Origin: Gari tellinella
Lineage: Eukaryota > Mollusca > Bivalvia > Cardiida > Psammobiidae
Direction of reading: 5' to 3'
DNA length: 64,000 bases
Assembly: GCA_922989275.2 (NCBI GenBank)
Contig: OV277864.1
Span: 6,138,001-6,202,000, forward strand
The notes below the pieces were generated by a model, which did no database searches, was not told the origin of the DNA, and saw nothing but the letters and a program-made list of their open reading frames with translations. Position 1 is the stretch's first letter, and each line of letters opens with the position of its first letter. This document shows positions 10,063-19,489 of the stretch, piece after piece. Both the position numbers and the translations under genes were made by a program.

Positions 10063-10135
10063 TGTGACGTAGTCACGTCTTGTCTGGGTAGATGTGGACC
10101 CAAACCCTAGCGTCTTCCTTAATTAAAAGGGTTGT
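10063..10135. mobile_element. eroded C-family hairpin at the satellite edge
   Basis: GACGTAGTCACGTCTTG and GTAGATGTGGACCCAAAC match a decayed second arm of the C hairpin (GGCGTCTGATC..GGATCCAAAC). With the C-like terminus at 8044 this places the satellite inside a former C element. Confidence 0.45.
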
Positions 10136-10169
10136 TTGTTAGTAACATTGAAACAAAGTGTCACCTGCC

Positions 10170-10306
10170 TACAACATCGCCTGTTTCACAGTTGTCGTCT
10201 CCTTTGGATTGTTTCTAAAAAATGATTCTAAAACCATTTCAACTTAATAAAGGTCAAACAGTTTGGATCCAGACCAGTCAGCTTCTGATCTGAATCCAAA
10301 CTAATT
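10170..10306. mobile_element. MITE family C, degenerate
   Basis: GTTGTCGTCTCC on the left and an imperfect hairpin (CAAACAGTTTGGATCCAGAC, TCTGATCTGAATCCAAAC) identify a C copy. Its ends are unclear. Confidence 0.5.
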
Positions 10307-10401
10307 GTAAAATCTAGTAAATTAGCGACTAGCGAAAACAGTTCCCTGTGAAAAAACTCATGTAAGCATATTACTCAAGATACCAAAACTTACACTGGTC
10401 A

Positions 10402-10614
10402 TTAACCCTTACAAGGCTAAATGTGCACAAGCTAGACTAACATTTGTCAATAGTTTGGATCCATATCAGACGCCGCGTCACGCGGCGTCTGATCTGGATT
10501 CAAACTTTTTGACACTCGAATCTATTCTTCAGATTAAACAACATAAAACAGTTCATGATTTTGTTTTTCGCAGACGATATTTTTGAAGCAAACGACAATT
10601 CAGCAGGAAAAGAA
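10402..10614. mobile_element. MITE family C with perfect inner hairpin
   Basis: It starts TTAACCCTTACAAGG. The hairpin at about 10449-10509 has the perfect core CAGACGCCGCGTCACGCGG. The right arm has TGACACTCGAATC and GCAGACGATATTTTTGAAGC. The right terminus is mutated. Confidence 0.65.
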
Positions 10615-11007
10615 TTTGGAACGATGCAAGCTATGAAGCATAGATTGCCTCATGATAGATGGTAAGACTTCCTCCGCAGCACATAACAAACTCGAAAATT
10701 AATCTGCAAGAACTACATATTGGTCACGAACTAGGGACTCGTGTGAGAAACGATATTACGACAAATAATGTCTTTAGAGACGTAAGGTTTGCCATTATAT
10801 GAGTATAAAGACACAAAAAGACGCATTATAGATGTCAAACACTGTATAATGTAGCTTAATGCAGAATGAGAATAAAGAAGAAAGCTTCTAAGGAGCCAGG
10901 TGTCTTTGTCATGATAAGATACTCCTTTGTTGTGTGGGCGTCAGTGTGAAGTTAACTGTTCTTTTCTGTCTAGTGTACATGTATGTCTATGCAACTCTTT
11001 CAAGCGG
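10615..11007. other. no recognisable feature
   Basis: No repeat or gene signature is seen here beyond short AT-rich tracts. Confidence 0.3.
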
Positions 11008-11255
11008 TTAACCCTTTCAATCCCAAAATGTTCTAGAGAATTTTACCCTGTCACCGTTTCATTGTCGTCTGTTTCAATTTTGTTTTTTGCAATGCCGTTT
11101 TTAATGTTAAAAAATAAGGCAGTGTGACTGAAGAAATTTCAAAACGAGTGTCAAACAGTTTGGATCCTGATCAGACGCCGCGTTACGCGGCGTCTGATCA
11201 GGATCCAAACTGTTTGCAAACGCACTTTTAAGCGCCACGAGAGCGAAATGGTTAA
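11008..11255. mobile_element. MITE family C, intact reference copy
   Basis: A complete 248-bp copy runs from TTAACCCTTTCAATCCC to GCGAAATGGTTAA. The internal GTCGTCTGTTTCAATTTTG block precedes the hairpin at about 11152-11216, whose arms are perfectly complementary around CGCGTTACGCG. After the hairpin a second small inverted motif (GCGCCACGAGAGC) precedes the end. Confidence 0.8.
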
Positions 11256-11584
11256 GTACCAATGCCATGTCTAGTCGACATGATCAAATCGTCTTTATGA
11301 GATTCGATATATACTATGACACTGTTTGGTTTCTCTATAGATAAGGATAATTTATCTAGAAAACTACATTTACATGGCGAGGAAAAAGTCGGAGTAACAG
11401 ATTAAGTGAATACATGTACACGTATTGACAAAGTGTAACGACCTGTCCTCTCAACTAAAGTCTATGATGTGGCTTCTCATTAGATCAGTTGTTGTCGAAC
11501 GATTCTAATTAGTTGTCATTCCATGGGGTTGGTAAGAAGACATAAAGAAAATAATGGTTGAAATGTTCTGTTTACTCACTCTAA
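11256..11584. other. no recognisable feature
   Basis: No gene or repeat end is recognised in this 329-bp interval. Confidence 0.3.
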
Positions 11585-12048
11585 CAGTGGAGAAGACATG
11601 TTTCCCGTTCACCCTGTTACTCCTCTACATGTTTCTAGTTTTGAACACATGTGTCCAATTTAAAGCAAGTTGAAAGTAAAACAGAATACGTCATAATGTA
11701 AGTTCTCCTTTATAATCCTGCTTACATGTAAAGCTCCATCTGCTAGAATATAGAAAGTATTTCTTATGATGCATATTCATCATGATATACAGAAGAGCTA
11801 TTTTCCTGAGTGGAGGAAGAAATTAAAGGCACCCAAAGACATATTTGTGTGGTTTAATGGATAAAATGAAAACAGCAGCGAAATGATAGCATTTTGAAAC
11901 ATTCCGACGATTTTTTTTGTGTGAATATCAAGTTTAAAGCCTGATCAGACGTCGGATTACCTAGCGTCTAGCACTAAATTGCTTCCAATCGAAACACTTG
12001 TTTGAGTACACACACGTTTATTGAGAAAGAACAGCGTTTTCCCCACTG
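11585..12048 (-). mobile_element. MITE family A carrying a nested B
   Basis: Ends CAGTGGAGAAGACATG and GCGTTTTCCCCACTG bound the element, the second followed by TA at 12049. A B element (about 11610-11864, CACCCTGTTACTCC to TGTGTGGTTTAA) lies just inside the first end. The hairpin of A is half eroded (GATCAGACGTCGGATTACC). Confidence 0.65.
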
Positions 12049-12219
12049 TACCGGTATATGGATCCCTGAAAAGTGGATTTATTCATACAGTGATATATGG
12101 GTCTATGATAGGAGGCAGTGGACCTGTTGGGGGAAAACTGTCAGTAATATTTCAGTGAAAGCATAACAAAGCGATAATTCCTCTTCGTCTGTTAGTCGCA
12201 ACTTTCCTTGAATTTTCAA

Positions 12220-12395
12220 ACAGTTTGAATCCAGATCAGACGCCGCGTAATGCGGCGTCTGATCAGGATCCAAACTGTTTGAGGCTCGTGTTAAGGCTTC
12301 ACAAGTTACGATGGCTTTGAAATGATTGTTTTTAAAATCAAATTGCAGACGACAATTTTGAAACAGGCGATATTGTAGCAGATAAGAGATTGGTC
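12220..12395. mobile_element. MITE family C, left end unclear
   Basis: A complete hairpin (12219-12281) has apex CGCGTAATGCG, and the right side has GCAGACGACAATTTTG and AACAGGCGATATTGTAGCAG. The left end and TTAA are not clear. Confidence 0.6.
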
Positions 12396-12503
12396 TATAT
12401 TTATGATAGATTAGAACCATGTAAAACTTTTCTGTCAAAAGGAAATGGACAAACACGAATTGATTTGTTATTAATGTCAGCAGCAGACATCTTTTATTTC
12501 AGA

Positions 12504-12682
12504 TTAACCCATTGGCTGTCATAATATCGTCTGCTTTAAAATGTCGTCTGCTCTAATTTCTCAATTTTAGTTCTCTTGCATTTCTAATGAATAAACTTCG
12601 ATATAAGTTTCGAACACTGAGTTTTTACTAGATCGGTCGAGTTATTCGGCGTCTGATCTGGATCCAAACTATCTCCTGTTAA
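12504..12682. mobile_element. MITE family C, truncated, one hairpin arm
   Basis: TTAACCCATTGGCTGTC starts the copy, with TATCGTCTGCTTTAAAATG and a second GTCGTCTGC after it. Only the second hairpin arm (CGGCGTCTGATCTGGATCC) remains. The next TTAA is at 12679. Confidence 0.55.
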
Positions 12683-12854
12683 CAATTTGAACCACAGTCT
12701 GTAAATATATGCATCCTTTGCAATCAGTGCACTTGTGAAGAGGTACACATTTCCTACATGTATCACGTGAAGACACAGATTAGAGATCTGATCAAGCACC
12801 GTTGCAATAAACTGACAAAACAAACATAGACTGTATAATATGTCATAGACTTAA

Positions 12855-12950
12855 TTGGAGGAGTATGCAGGAACCCTCTGGTGTGGGTCTACACTGTTTA
12901 CATAGAACAACTGTACTATTCACAGTTACTATGTGTGTGAATGGCGGATG
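12855..12950. mobile_element. MITE family E fragment
   Basis: AGGAACCCTCTGGTGTGGG, CTACACTGTTTACATAG and ACAACTGTACTATTCACAG follow the order of the right half of E. Confidence 0.5.
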
Positions 12951-12989
12951 TAATCGTCATGAGCGCTGCCATTATGACGTAAAACAACG

Positions 12990-13172
12990 TCTAACACGTC
13001 TAATATCGCTTGCTTAAATTTTTCGTCTGCTTTTATTTATACAATTTGGAATGCGTGATAAACTTTAAAAAAATATTGTTATTGATGTCAAACAGTTTGC
13101 GTTCACGCAGTGTATGGTTAGGTTAAAAACTGTTGGCATATGTTAGTGTTATAGAGCTTGGCAGCGAAATGT
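12990..13172. mobile_element. MITE family C, degenerate
   Basis: Paired TATCGCTTGCTT and TTCGTCTGCTTTTATTTAT, then GATGTCAAACAGTTTGCG and a terminal GCAGCGAAATGTTTAAG, mark a decayed C. The hairpin centre is replaced by unrelated sequence. Confidence 0.5.
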
Positions 13173-13186
13173 TTAAGGGTGGTTTT

Positions 13187-13320
13187 AAACACAATGTAGA
13201 CCTCTGATAAGAGAACTCCTGTATGAGTCTTCTGTACATAGTTTGTGTAGGACAAGACTTTAGAGTACTCTAATATGTTATTGTTTGTAAATGGATAGTA
13301 TGAGACATGGGTTACATTTC
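13187..13320. mobile_element. MITE family E, degenerate
   Basis: AATGTAGACCTCTGATAAGAG, GTGTAGGACAAGACTTTAG and TATTGTTTGTAAATGG occur in E order with many changes. Confidence 0.45.
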
Positions 13321-13599
13321 GATTGAGTTAGAGTTATAGCGATACTTTGATTCCCTATCAATCGTGTGTATAGCAAATATTGATACGAACAAGATAAATT
13401 GGTGTAGTCACTATTTCTGAAACTAAGTGCTTTTACGTCCCGATTTGAATTCTCTTGAAGTCTTATGTCATGTTATATTCATGTAAATTATATATTATAA
13501 ACATATAACTTGCAGTGAAATTAATCTGAACTTTTGAAATTTCTTTATAGTAATTTTATTTAGTTATTTACAGTGTTGGTTTGTTTGTCAACGTCCGTT

Positions 13600-13862
13600 T
13601 TTGCAGTCCATTGACTAATTGGATGTCCCATGAAGAGAGAGAGTAGCGGATACAGAAAACCCGGGCGTGATGTCCTACTCTTAATATTGACAGTGTTCTC
13701 TGGTTCTTTCACATGTCCAGTGTAAAACACTGGTACGTCGATTTTTTTATAAAGTCACATCCGGATATTTAATCCGGCGGGGGATCGAACTCACGAACCC
13801 TGGTATCGCAGTCGAGTGCGTTATTTTTCGACCATGTTCGCCTGTGAAAGGATTTGGTGACC
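13600..13862 (-). mobile_element. tRNA-derived SINE
   Basis: On the minus strand the tRNA-like head has a B box AGTTCGATCCC (13781-13791), preceded by TACCAGGGTTCGTG. The A-box region is near 13815-13844. A body of about 150 bp follows down to 13600. The B box is close to the consensus GGTTCGAATCC. The flanking inverted motif CCGGATATTTAATCCGG at 13760-13776 lies just 3' of it. I see no folded cloverleaf that would support a working tRNA gene. Confidence 0.6.
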
Positions 13863-13969
13863 CAATCATAAGAACTAAGGGAATTGCCGAACTGTGAGAT
13901 GCGGCTTTATATAGTTTAGTATGTGATACGGTAAAATAAAACGTCCATTACTTTTACATGTCACCAATA

Positions 13970-14162
13970 CTCTTTCCCATTATACAAACTTCTAAAAGTT
14001 ATCATCTGTATCAATGCAACTGCATTTGGTTTAAATCGAAGTAAACCAAAAACAAATTTTAAGCAGTTTGGCTCTAGATCAGAAGCCGAGTTACTCGATC
14101 TAGACCCAAAACTACATACTTGCAAATACAAACCAAGTCTCGATTGGCAAGGTACGGGTTAA
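13970..14162. mobile_element. MITE family C, diverged, sharing a TTAA with E
   Basis: A hairpin with arms GGCTCTAGATCAGAAGCCGAG and CTCGATCTAGACCC lies near 14068-14110. The copy ends ACGGGTTAA at 14162, the same TTAA that opens the next E element. Confidence 0.5.
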
Positions 14163-14384
14163 CTGATTCACCCCTGAAACTTTTAATGGACAATTGTAAT
14201 TTAGAATAAGTCTAGTCAATTTTGGACTATTTAGGGATGATTTTAACTATATATTTCAAAATGACAAACAGTGTAGGAGCTCTCTGATCAGGGTCTACAC
14301 TGTTTGCATAGGACAAGTGTAATCCTTACAGGTACACTGTTTGTAAATGACGATTATACTAGTCGCTAGGGTTAAATGTGTTAA
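14159..14384. mobile_element. MITE family E, complete
   Basis: It runs from TTAACTGATTCACCCCTG to TAGGGTTAAATGTGTTAA. Inside are the E landmarks ATGACAAACAGTGTAGGAGC, TCAGGGTCTACACTGTTTGC, CAGGTACACTGTTTG and TAGTCGCTAGGG. The hairpin has only a short stem with the apex lost. Confidence 0.7.
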
Positions 14385-15066
14385 ATGTCCTAGATGAATG
14401 TCTATAACACTCACCATAAACAGACGATTGAAACAATAAATCCAATATTCTCTTCAAAATAGCAATTTCGCTCTTGTGTTGTATTCCATTAATACCTCTA
14501 ATGGTAAGGTTGCACAAATGAAAAACAGGGCTTAGTTGAAAAGACTGGATGATTTAAACTAGTTTGTTAATACAAACCGCTGTTGCATTTTTGGAAGCCG
14601 CCATTGACACAATGTAGAGATACTATGGAGAAGACGTTATATGTTTTTTCAATTCACGCGTTTGCGCTAAATCATCAGGGCTGCCATGCATTTGCCCGGG
14701 ATTTTCAGAATCTTCGGATATTTATCCTAGCAGATGGTAGCTTAAAGCAATTACGATTTTTTGGTGTTGTTTAGTTTGTTGATTTTTTTGGAGTTGTCAT
14801 ATATATGTTTTGAAAAGAAATTTAGAAAATTGAATTTTTAGAACAGTATCAGACGAAAACGGTTGAAGACGAAAAAATCACCAAACTTGCAAAGAGCTAA
14901 ATATCCCGGCTCTTAATCACAGCTCACATTCACAGTACCCTAGAATTAAACAAATGCATTTCATTCAGGGAATATGATAAATGATGCAAAGACACTTGCG
15001 AAAGGTATTTGCACAGGGAGAAGACTTGATTATTTCCCAGCCAAATTGTGAGTGCTCCAACAATTA
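14385..15066. other. A-end fragment and unclassified repeat
   Basis: At 14624-14680 the left end of a family A copy is visible (CTATGGAGAAGACGTTATATG, CGCGTTTGCGCTAAA). It then passes into the tract AGGGCTGCCATGCATTTGC, related to 4485-4572, and a short B-like piece (TAGCAGATGGTAGCTTAAAG). The rest is unassigned. Confidence 0.4.
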
Positions 15067-15424
15067 CAGTGCTCCCTCCCTACAACGGCCCTCCGAACAA
15101 CGACTCCCTCCTTTCAACGACCCTTGCCGCTGTTCCCCAAACAAGACAATTATATGTCTAATACTTTCATTTCTTTTATCGTCTGCTTACAAATGTCGTC
15201 TGCTTTTTTTTCCTCAAAGTTACATAATGAACATTTTAACAGAAAACACTAAATAACGAGTGACAAACAGTTTGAATCCAGATCAGACGCCGCGTTTACG
15301 CGGCGCCTGATCTGGATTCAAGCTGTTTGCAAATGTAAGCAAATTTCCCGCTTCCTATAACGACTCCCTCCGAACAACGAACACATTTTGTTCTCCCATT
15401 GGGTGTCGTAGATAGGGAGCGCTG
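15067..15424. mobile_element. MITE family K, copy 1
   Basis: Ends CAGTGCTCCCTCCCTAC and GTAGATAGGGAGCGCTG follow TA at 15065-15066 and precede a mutated TT. The interior holds ATCGTCTGCTTACAAATG, a second GTCGTCTGC, GAGTGACAAACAGTTTG and a near-perfect hairpin with apex CGCGTTTACGCG, the same order as a reverse-oriented C element. Confidence 0.75.
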
Positions 15425-15433
15425 TTTTTAATT

Positions 15434-15500
15434 TTCAAACACATTAAAGTCAGATCAGACGCCGAATGACTTGTTCTCTGATGATGATCCAAACTGTCTA
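15434..15500. mobile_element. isolated module-1 hairpin remnant
   Basis: TCAAACACATTAAAGTCAG and GATCAGACGCCGAATGAC are followed by GATGATGATCCAAACTG. The element ends are not recognised. Confidence 0.4.
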
Positions 15501-15618
15501 TCTATTTGCCTTGTTACCAACAACGTGTAAGTCCTAGACGAAGAAAAATGACCGATGGTTTACTATATGCACTGTATGCCCGCGGATTGTTGTACAAGGA
15601 ACTACAAAAGAGGCAGCG

Positions 15619-15797
15619 TTAATCCCTTCATTGCCATGACGTCATTAATTTCTAAACAATTGTCGTCTGCTTTTATTTCTGAAATCTAAACTATATATAT
15701 TTTGACTTAAGAAATATTGAAATGAGTGTCGAAGAGTTTGAATCCTCCAAACTGTTTGTAAATAACTATTGTACTATGTGTAAGGTAGAGCAGGGGA
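15619..15797. mobile_element. MITE family C with central hairpin cleanly deleted
   Basis: TTAATCCCTTCATTGCC opens the element and a TGACGTCA lies at 15637-15644. AATTGTCGTCTGCTTTTATT follows. The hairpin is reduced to GTTTGAATCCTCCAAACTG, so both inner arms and the apex are gone at one junction while the outer parts remain. Confidence 0.65.
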
Positions 15798-15848
15798 AGC
15801 CAAAATGTAAGAAATTGTCAGTAAATAATTAAACTATAACTAAAGTCA

Positions 15849-16160
15849 AGAAGGCGTTACTAGTTTCCTCTTTAACGAAACTATAACGCAAACACAAAGC
15901 AACAAACTGTAGAAAATTACAATGGTTTCAAAGTATCAAAGTTTGTTTTTATCTGAGTGACAACCAGTTTGAAATCCCACGTCTGGTGAGGCTCCAAACT
16001 GTTTGCAAGGCAATGCTGTATAAGTGGGTGTCTTTTCTCGAGAAGGAAATTCTCGCGTGTGTATCAAACTCGCGTAAATCTACCGTCAAATACTCTTTTA
16101 GCTTTCTAATTGTTTTAGCGAAACCGCATTTATTGGGAAAGCATGACGCCTTCTCCATTG
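15849..16160 (-). mobile_element. MITE family A with an internal insertion
   Basis: The right-type side (ACTATAACGCAAACACAAAG, TCTGAGTGACAACCAG) and the left end (GCATTTATTGGGAAAGC, CGCCTTCTCCATTG, then TA at 16161) are on the minus strand. Between hairpin and left end lie about 90 extra bases of unknown origin (near 16010-16110). Confidence 0.6.
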
Positions 16161-16385
16161 TAACAGGGATTGACATTATAGTCTTCACCTTTCTACATCA
16201 ATGAATGACTAGTATACAAGAGTACATGTATATACATTGTGGTTAAACGACCATTTGTCTTCACACTGATAAATGAGAATACAAATACTCACAAAACTGC
16301 CCTGGCCGACAACCGTATAGATATCATCGAATGCTTGGCCACAAGTTAGATTAGAATTTACTTGAAAAACGATCAATCATAATTT

Positions 16386-16600
16386 TTAACTTTTCGCCTG
16401 ATAGTCGCGAATATACTATAATTTTGCAAACAGTTTGGATGCTGATCAGAAGCCGCGAATCGCGGCGTCTGATCAGCATCCAAACTGTTTGACTCTATTA
16501 TTTTGACTTGTATGTTAAAATGGCTTGGCAATCAAATTTAAAAGGAAATTTGCAGACGACAAACTTCGAAGCAGACAATATTGTGACAGGCAAAGAGTTA
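16386..16600. mobile_element. MITE family C with a variant but perfectly paired stem
   Basis: The hairpin at 16429-16493 has stem GGATGCTGATCAG paired with CTGATCAGCATCC. The usual bases are GGATCC, so both arms changed together. GCAGACGACAAACTTCG and GCAGACAATATTGTGACAG follow. The left end is TTAAC and the right end a mutated AGAGTTAG. Confidence 0.7.
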
Positions 16601-16671
16601 GGCTTTGAGAATCGCATTAGCATGTTTCAGGAGATAGCATCTGAGGCTAAAGATGAGCCAAAATAAACAAA

Positions 16672-17293
16672 TATTAACGTTATTTTCCCCTCTATACGCG
16701 AGACGAAACGCTTATGAAATGCAATAAAACGTAGAAAACGTCAATTTCATTTGTGAAATATTAACGATGTTAACAAATCTGAGTGTTAAATTTATTAGAG
16801 CAAACGGCCTCTGATATGAACAAGACTGATTATTATGGACATCGGTTCCTTGTAAACAAACACATCTGTTTCAAAAGCAACGAGTTTCCTAATTATAAGA
16901 ATTATATATTTCAACTTCGTTAACAAACAAAACAAAATTTTAATATCAAACAGACATATATTTGTAAATTACTCTTAATGAGAAAGTAAGATTTCTGACG
17001 TTTCAAACGATGTCGATTCAGTCTAACCATTTGAAACACTACGTCTGATCAGACCATTAATCGAATTTTGAACGATGTTTGTGATGACAACTATCAGACT
17101 GAAATACATCTAACTTAAAAGTTAAAAGAGTGTTAGTACTGCTGAAAAAGGCGAAAGTAAGTCTTTATTTACTGAATTAACATTGCAAGCACTAATACAT
17201 GTGACTAATTACTGCAGGATAAACTGTTTGCTATGGGAATAATTGTTTTAGCACAAACTCAAATACTGGGAAAGAATAGCATCTTCTCCACTG
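16672..17293 (-). mobile_element. MITE family A split by unidentified sequence
   Basis: One side (AACGTTATTTTCCCC, AATGCAATAAAACGTAG) lies at 16672-16790. The other end (ACTGGGAAAGAATAGCATC, TTCTCCACTG, TA at 17294) lies at 17225-17293. Between them are about 430 bp, with another hairpin trace near 17040 (TACGTCTGATCAGACC). The inner boundaries are uncertain. Confidence 0.5.
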
Positions 17294-17599
17294 TAACAAT
17301 TGAGGGGTTTTCATGCTGACGTGATACTAGTATTTGTGTGATTGTTTACCTTCTGGCAATTTTAACAAATGCCCCATATAGCGACATGTTTTGTTCATAA
17401 TGTTTTGTTTTGTCATTTTCCGAACATAGTTCAATGCTACATATTTGAATGCAGGTTGTCAGGCGAACAATAGAGTGTAGTACTCGTATATCGGATGAAT
17501 ACTCGAGTCAGACCATGCATGTATAAAACGGTGTTGAAAATCGAGCAGATCCATAACTCTTGAACCATAGGCACGTGCATTGGCGTCCTTTTCCAACAT

Positions 17600-17790
17600 T
17601 AGTACACATGTCCTATGCAAATAGAGTACATCCAAATCAGAAGGCTCCTAATGGAGTCCTCTGTCCAGGGTATTGACTGTTTGTCATTTTGCAATCCATT
17701 GACAACCCTGGATAGTCAAAAAATGGACTAGGCTAAATTGGAAAAAATGTCCTTATCAGGGAGGAAAGGGATATCAGACGCTGCGTCGCA
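17600..17790 (-). mobile_element. MITE family E, partial
   Basis: GTCCTATGCAAATAGAG, AGAAGGCTCCTAATGGAG, CCTCTGTCCAGGG and GACTGTTTGTCATTTTGC follow the E order on the minus strand. Confidence 0.5.
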
Positions 17791-18326
17791 TCTTTTATAA
17801 CAACATTCTAACACATAACACAGCTCAACTCATGTTCAGTTTACTATTGAAACATTCACGCTCATTTATTGCGTTAACAAACTGTTTTGTGTCCTATTGC
17901 TCAATAGATAGACAGTATGTATTTGTTTTTGACCCAGTAATTTATCGCTATTCAGAGTATTATACCAGTCTGTTTGTATATGTTTGTAATAATACACCAA
18001 GGCCCTAGCGGTTGTTCTTTAATGTGCCATTAATTTGTTGCCGTAGCAAGGTCCCCTGTCAAGAAACTTCAATAAATAGGATTATATCCATTTGTTACGG
18101 TATTGATAGCAATTCTCTAGGGAGCACCAAGAACAATTATCCTAATGAATTTGAGACTACTTGTGTTTTGTCATAGCCGGTAAATTGATATCATTGTTTG
18201 TAACATCCACAATAAGGTTGTGTCAGATGATATGATTTCTGTTTGACCTCATACCTCGTATGGCTTTCACGATACATTGACCCTTTGACTAAAGGAATGG
18301 TTAATCAAATACAGCCATGCTTTTTA
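17791..18326. other. no recognisable feature
   Basis: No gene or repeat boundary is recognised. The sequence is of ordinary AT-rich composition. Confidence 0.3.
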
Positions 18327-18815
18327 TTAAGTCATTCACCCCTGAAACCGTCAATTGATAATACATTCAAATTAAATTGAATCTATATATGATTAGTTTT
18401 CTGCAATAAATTGTAAAAATAACAAACAGTGCTGACTCTAAACAGAGGGCTCCTAAAAGAACCCTCTGCTCTTGTTCCTCCCTGTATGCATAGGACAAAA
18501 CGTATTCTTTACAGGTACAGTGGAGAATGTGTTATTCTTTCCCAATAAACGCGTTTACGCTAAAACTATTATTTGCAGTGCAAACAGTTTGGAGCCAGAT
18601 CAGACGCCGGGTAACCCGGCGTCTGATCAGGCTCCAAACTGTTTGCCACCAAGATAAACATGAAATATCAGAATTGTCCAAAAGTTGTCATTTTCTACGT
18701 TTTAGTGCTTTGCGTTTGCGTACGTTTGCGTTTAAACGGGAAAGAATAACAGATTCTCCACTGTACACTGTTTGCAAAGGACGAGTATACTCGTCGCTTG
18801 AGTTCAATGTGTTAA
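18327..18815. mobile_element. MITE family E containing a nested A
   Basis: TTAAGTCATTCACCCCTG opens and GAGTTCAATGTGTTAA closes the element. It has AACAAACAGTGCTGACTC, AGGGCTCCTAAAAGAACCC and GCATAGGACAAAACG. At its motif CAGGTACACTG a family A copy has entered at the TA. Removing it restores the E sequence with one TA. This nesting fixes the A ends and proves the TA target duplication. Confidence 0.85.
18518..18763 (+). mobile_element. MITE family A, 246-bp reference copy
   Basis: The ends CAGTGGAGAATGTGTTATTC and its near-complement (GAATAACAGATTCTCCACTG) are inverted repeats of about 26 bp flanked by TA at 18516-18517 and 18764-18765. Inside are GCGTTTACGC, then the module-1 hairpin (about 18580-18645) with arms of about 30 bp joined at GGGTAACCC, then a tract of GTTTGCG repeats and GTTTAAACG. 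It has no coding capacity. TA flanks and CAGT ends fit Tc1/mariner-type transposition; the superfamily is inferred from these ends alone. Confidence 0.9.
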
Positions 18816-18859
18816 ACCGCAATTCAATATAAATTGAATGGCAATCTCTTAGAAATAGG

Positions 18860-18936
18860 GCGGCTAAATGCAGGACAAAAACTAAGTGTAGGAGCGTTCT
18901 GCTTTTAGTTATGTTTTGCTTTAAGCAGTCACTTCA
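18860..18936. mobile_element. module-2-like hairpin remnant
   Basis: GGCTAAATGCAGGACAAAAAC, GTAGGAGCGTTCTGC and TTTTGCTTTAAGCAGTCAC resemble a decayed G-type hairpin. Similar remnants lie at 21095-21180 and 50445-50530. Confidence 0.4.
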
Positions 18937-19121
18937 TTAACCCGTTTTATATTATCATTTGCAAACCGTTTGGATCCGTATCAGACGTCGCATGACTGGG
19001 ACAAAATGTTCTGCTCTCATATTTAACTTTACTTCTGTTTAAAAAAAACCAACAGTGTTTTTTGTGCTTTTTCGCAGACGACAGGTTTGAAGCAGACGAC
19101 ACTTGAATATTGTTATGTTAA
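18937..19121. mobile_element. MITE family C, hairpin half lost
   Basis: TTAACCCGTTTTATATTATC opens the copy and a TTAA at 19118-19121 closes it. The first arm (TTTGGATCCGTATCAGACG) is present but its partner is missing. GCAGACGACAGGTTTG and AGCAGACGACACTTG are intact. Confidence 0.6.
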
Positions 19122-19132
19122 AAGTATATCTA

Positions 19133-19489
19133 CAGCGCTCTCTCTTTACAACGACACCCAATGGGAGACAACAATTGTATGCGTGGTTCGGAGGCAGTCG
19201 TTATAGGGAGGAAAAATTACTAAGATTGCAAACAGCTTGAATCCAGATCAGATGCCGCATGACGCGGCGTCTGATCTGGATTCAAGCTGTTTGTCACTCG
19301 TCTTAAGTGGGTTTTTTTATGTCAAAATGTCTAATTTTTTTTTGAGATAAACAACAGACGACAATTTTAAGCAGACGATATTGCAGCCGTGAATAGGTTG
19401 GACAAAATTGTCCTGTTTAGGGAACTGCGGCAAGAGTGGTTGTAAGGAGAGAGTCGTTGTTTGGGGGCCGTTGTAGTGAGGGAACGCTG
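19133..19489. mobile_element. MITE family K, complete reference copy
   Basis: TA flanks (19131-19132, 19490-19491) bound ends CAGCGCTCTCTCTTTACAAC and GTTGTAGTGAGGGAACGCTG. The interior is GCAAACAGCTTGAATCC, a strong hairpin, TGTCACTCGTCTTAAG, AAGTCAAAATGTC-type sequence, CAGACGACAATTTTAAGC and AGACGATATTGCAGCCGTG. This is the C-family interior in its normal order. After it comes GAATAGGTTGGA, which looks like a decayed C terminus. K is therefore a TA-flanked element that carries a C element. Confidence 0.8.

Noticed and set aside
18580..18645. Strong GC-rich hairpins as intrinsic transcription terminators
   Set aside because: The genome is eukaryotic, the hairpins lie inside MITEs, and there is no U-tract or upstream gene.
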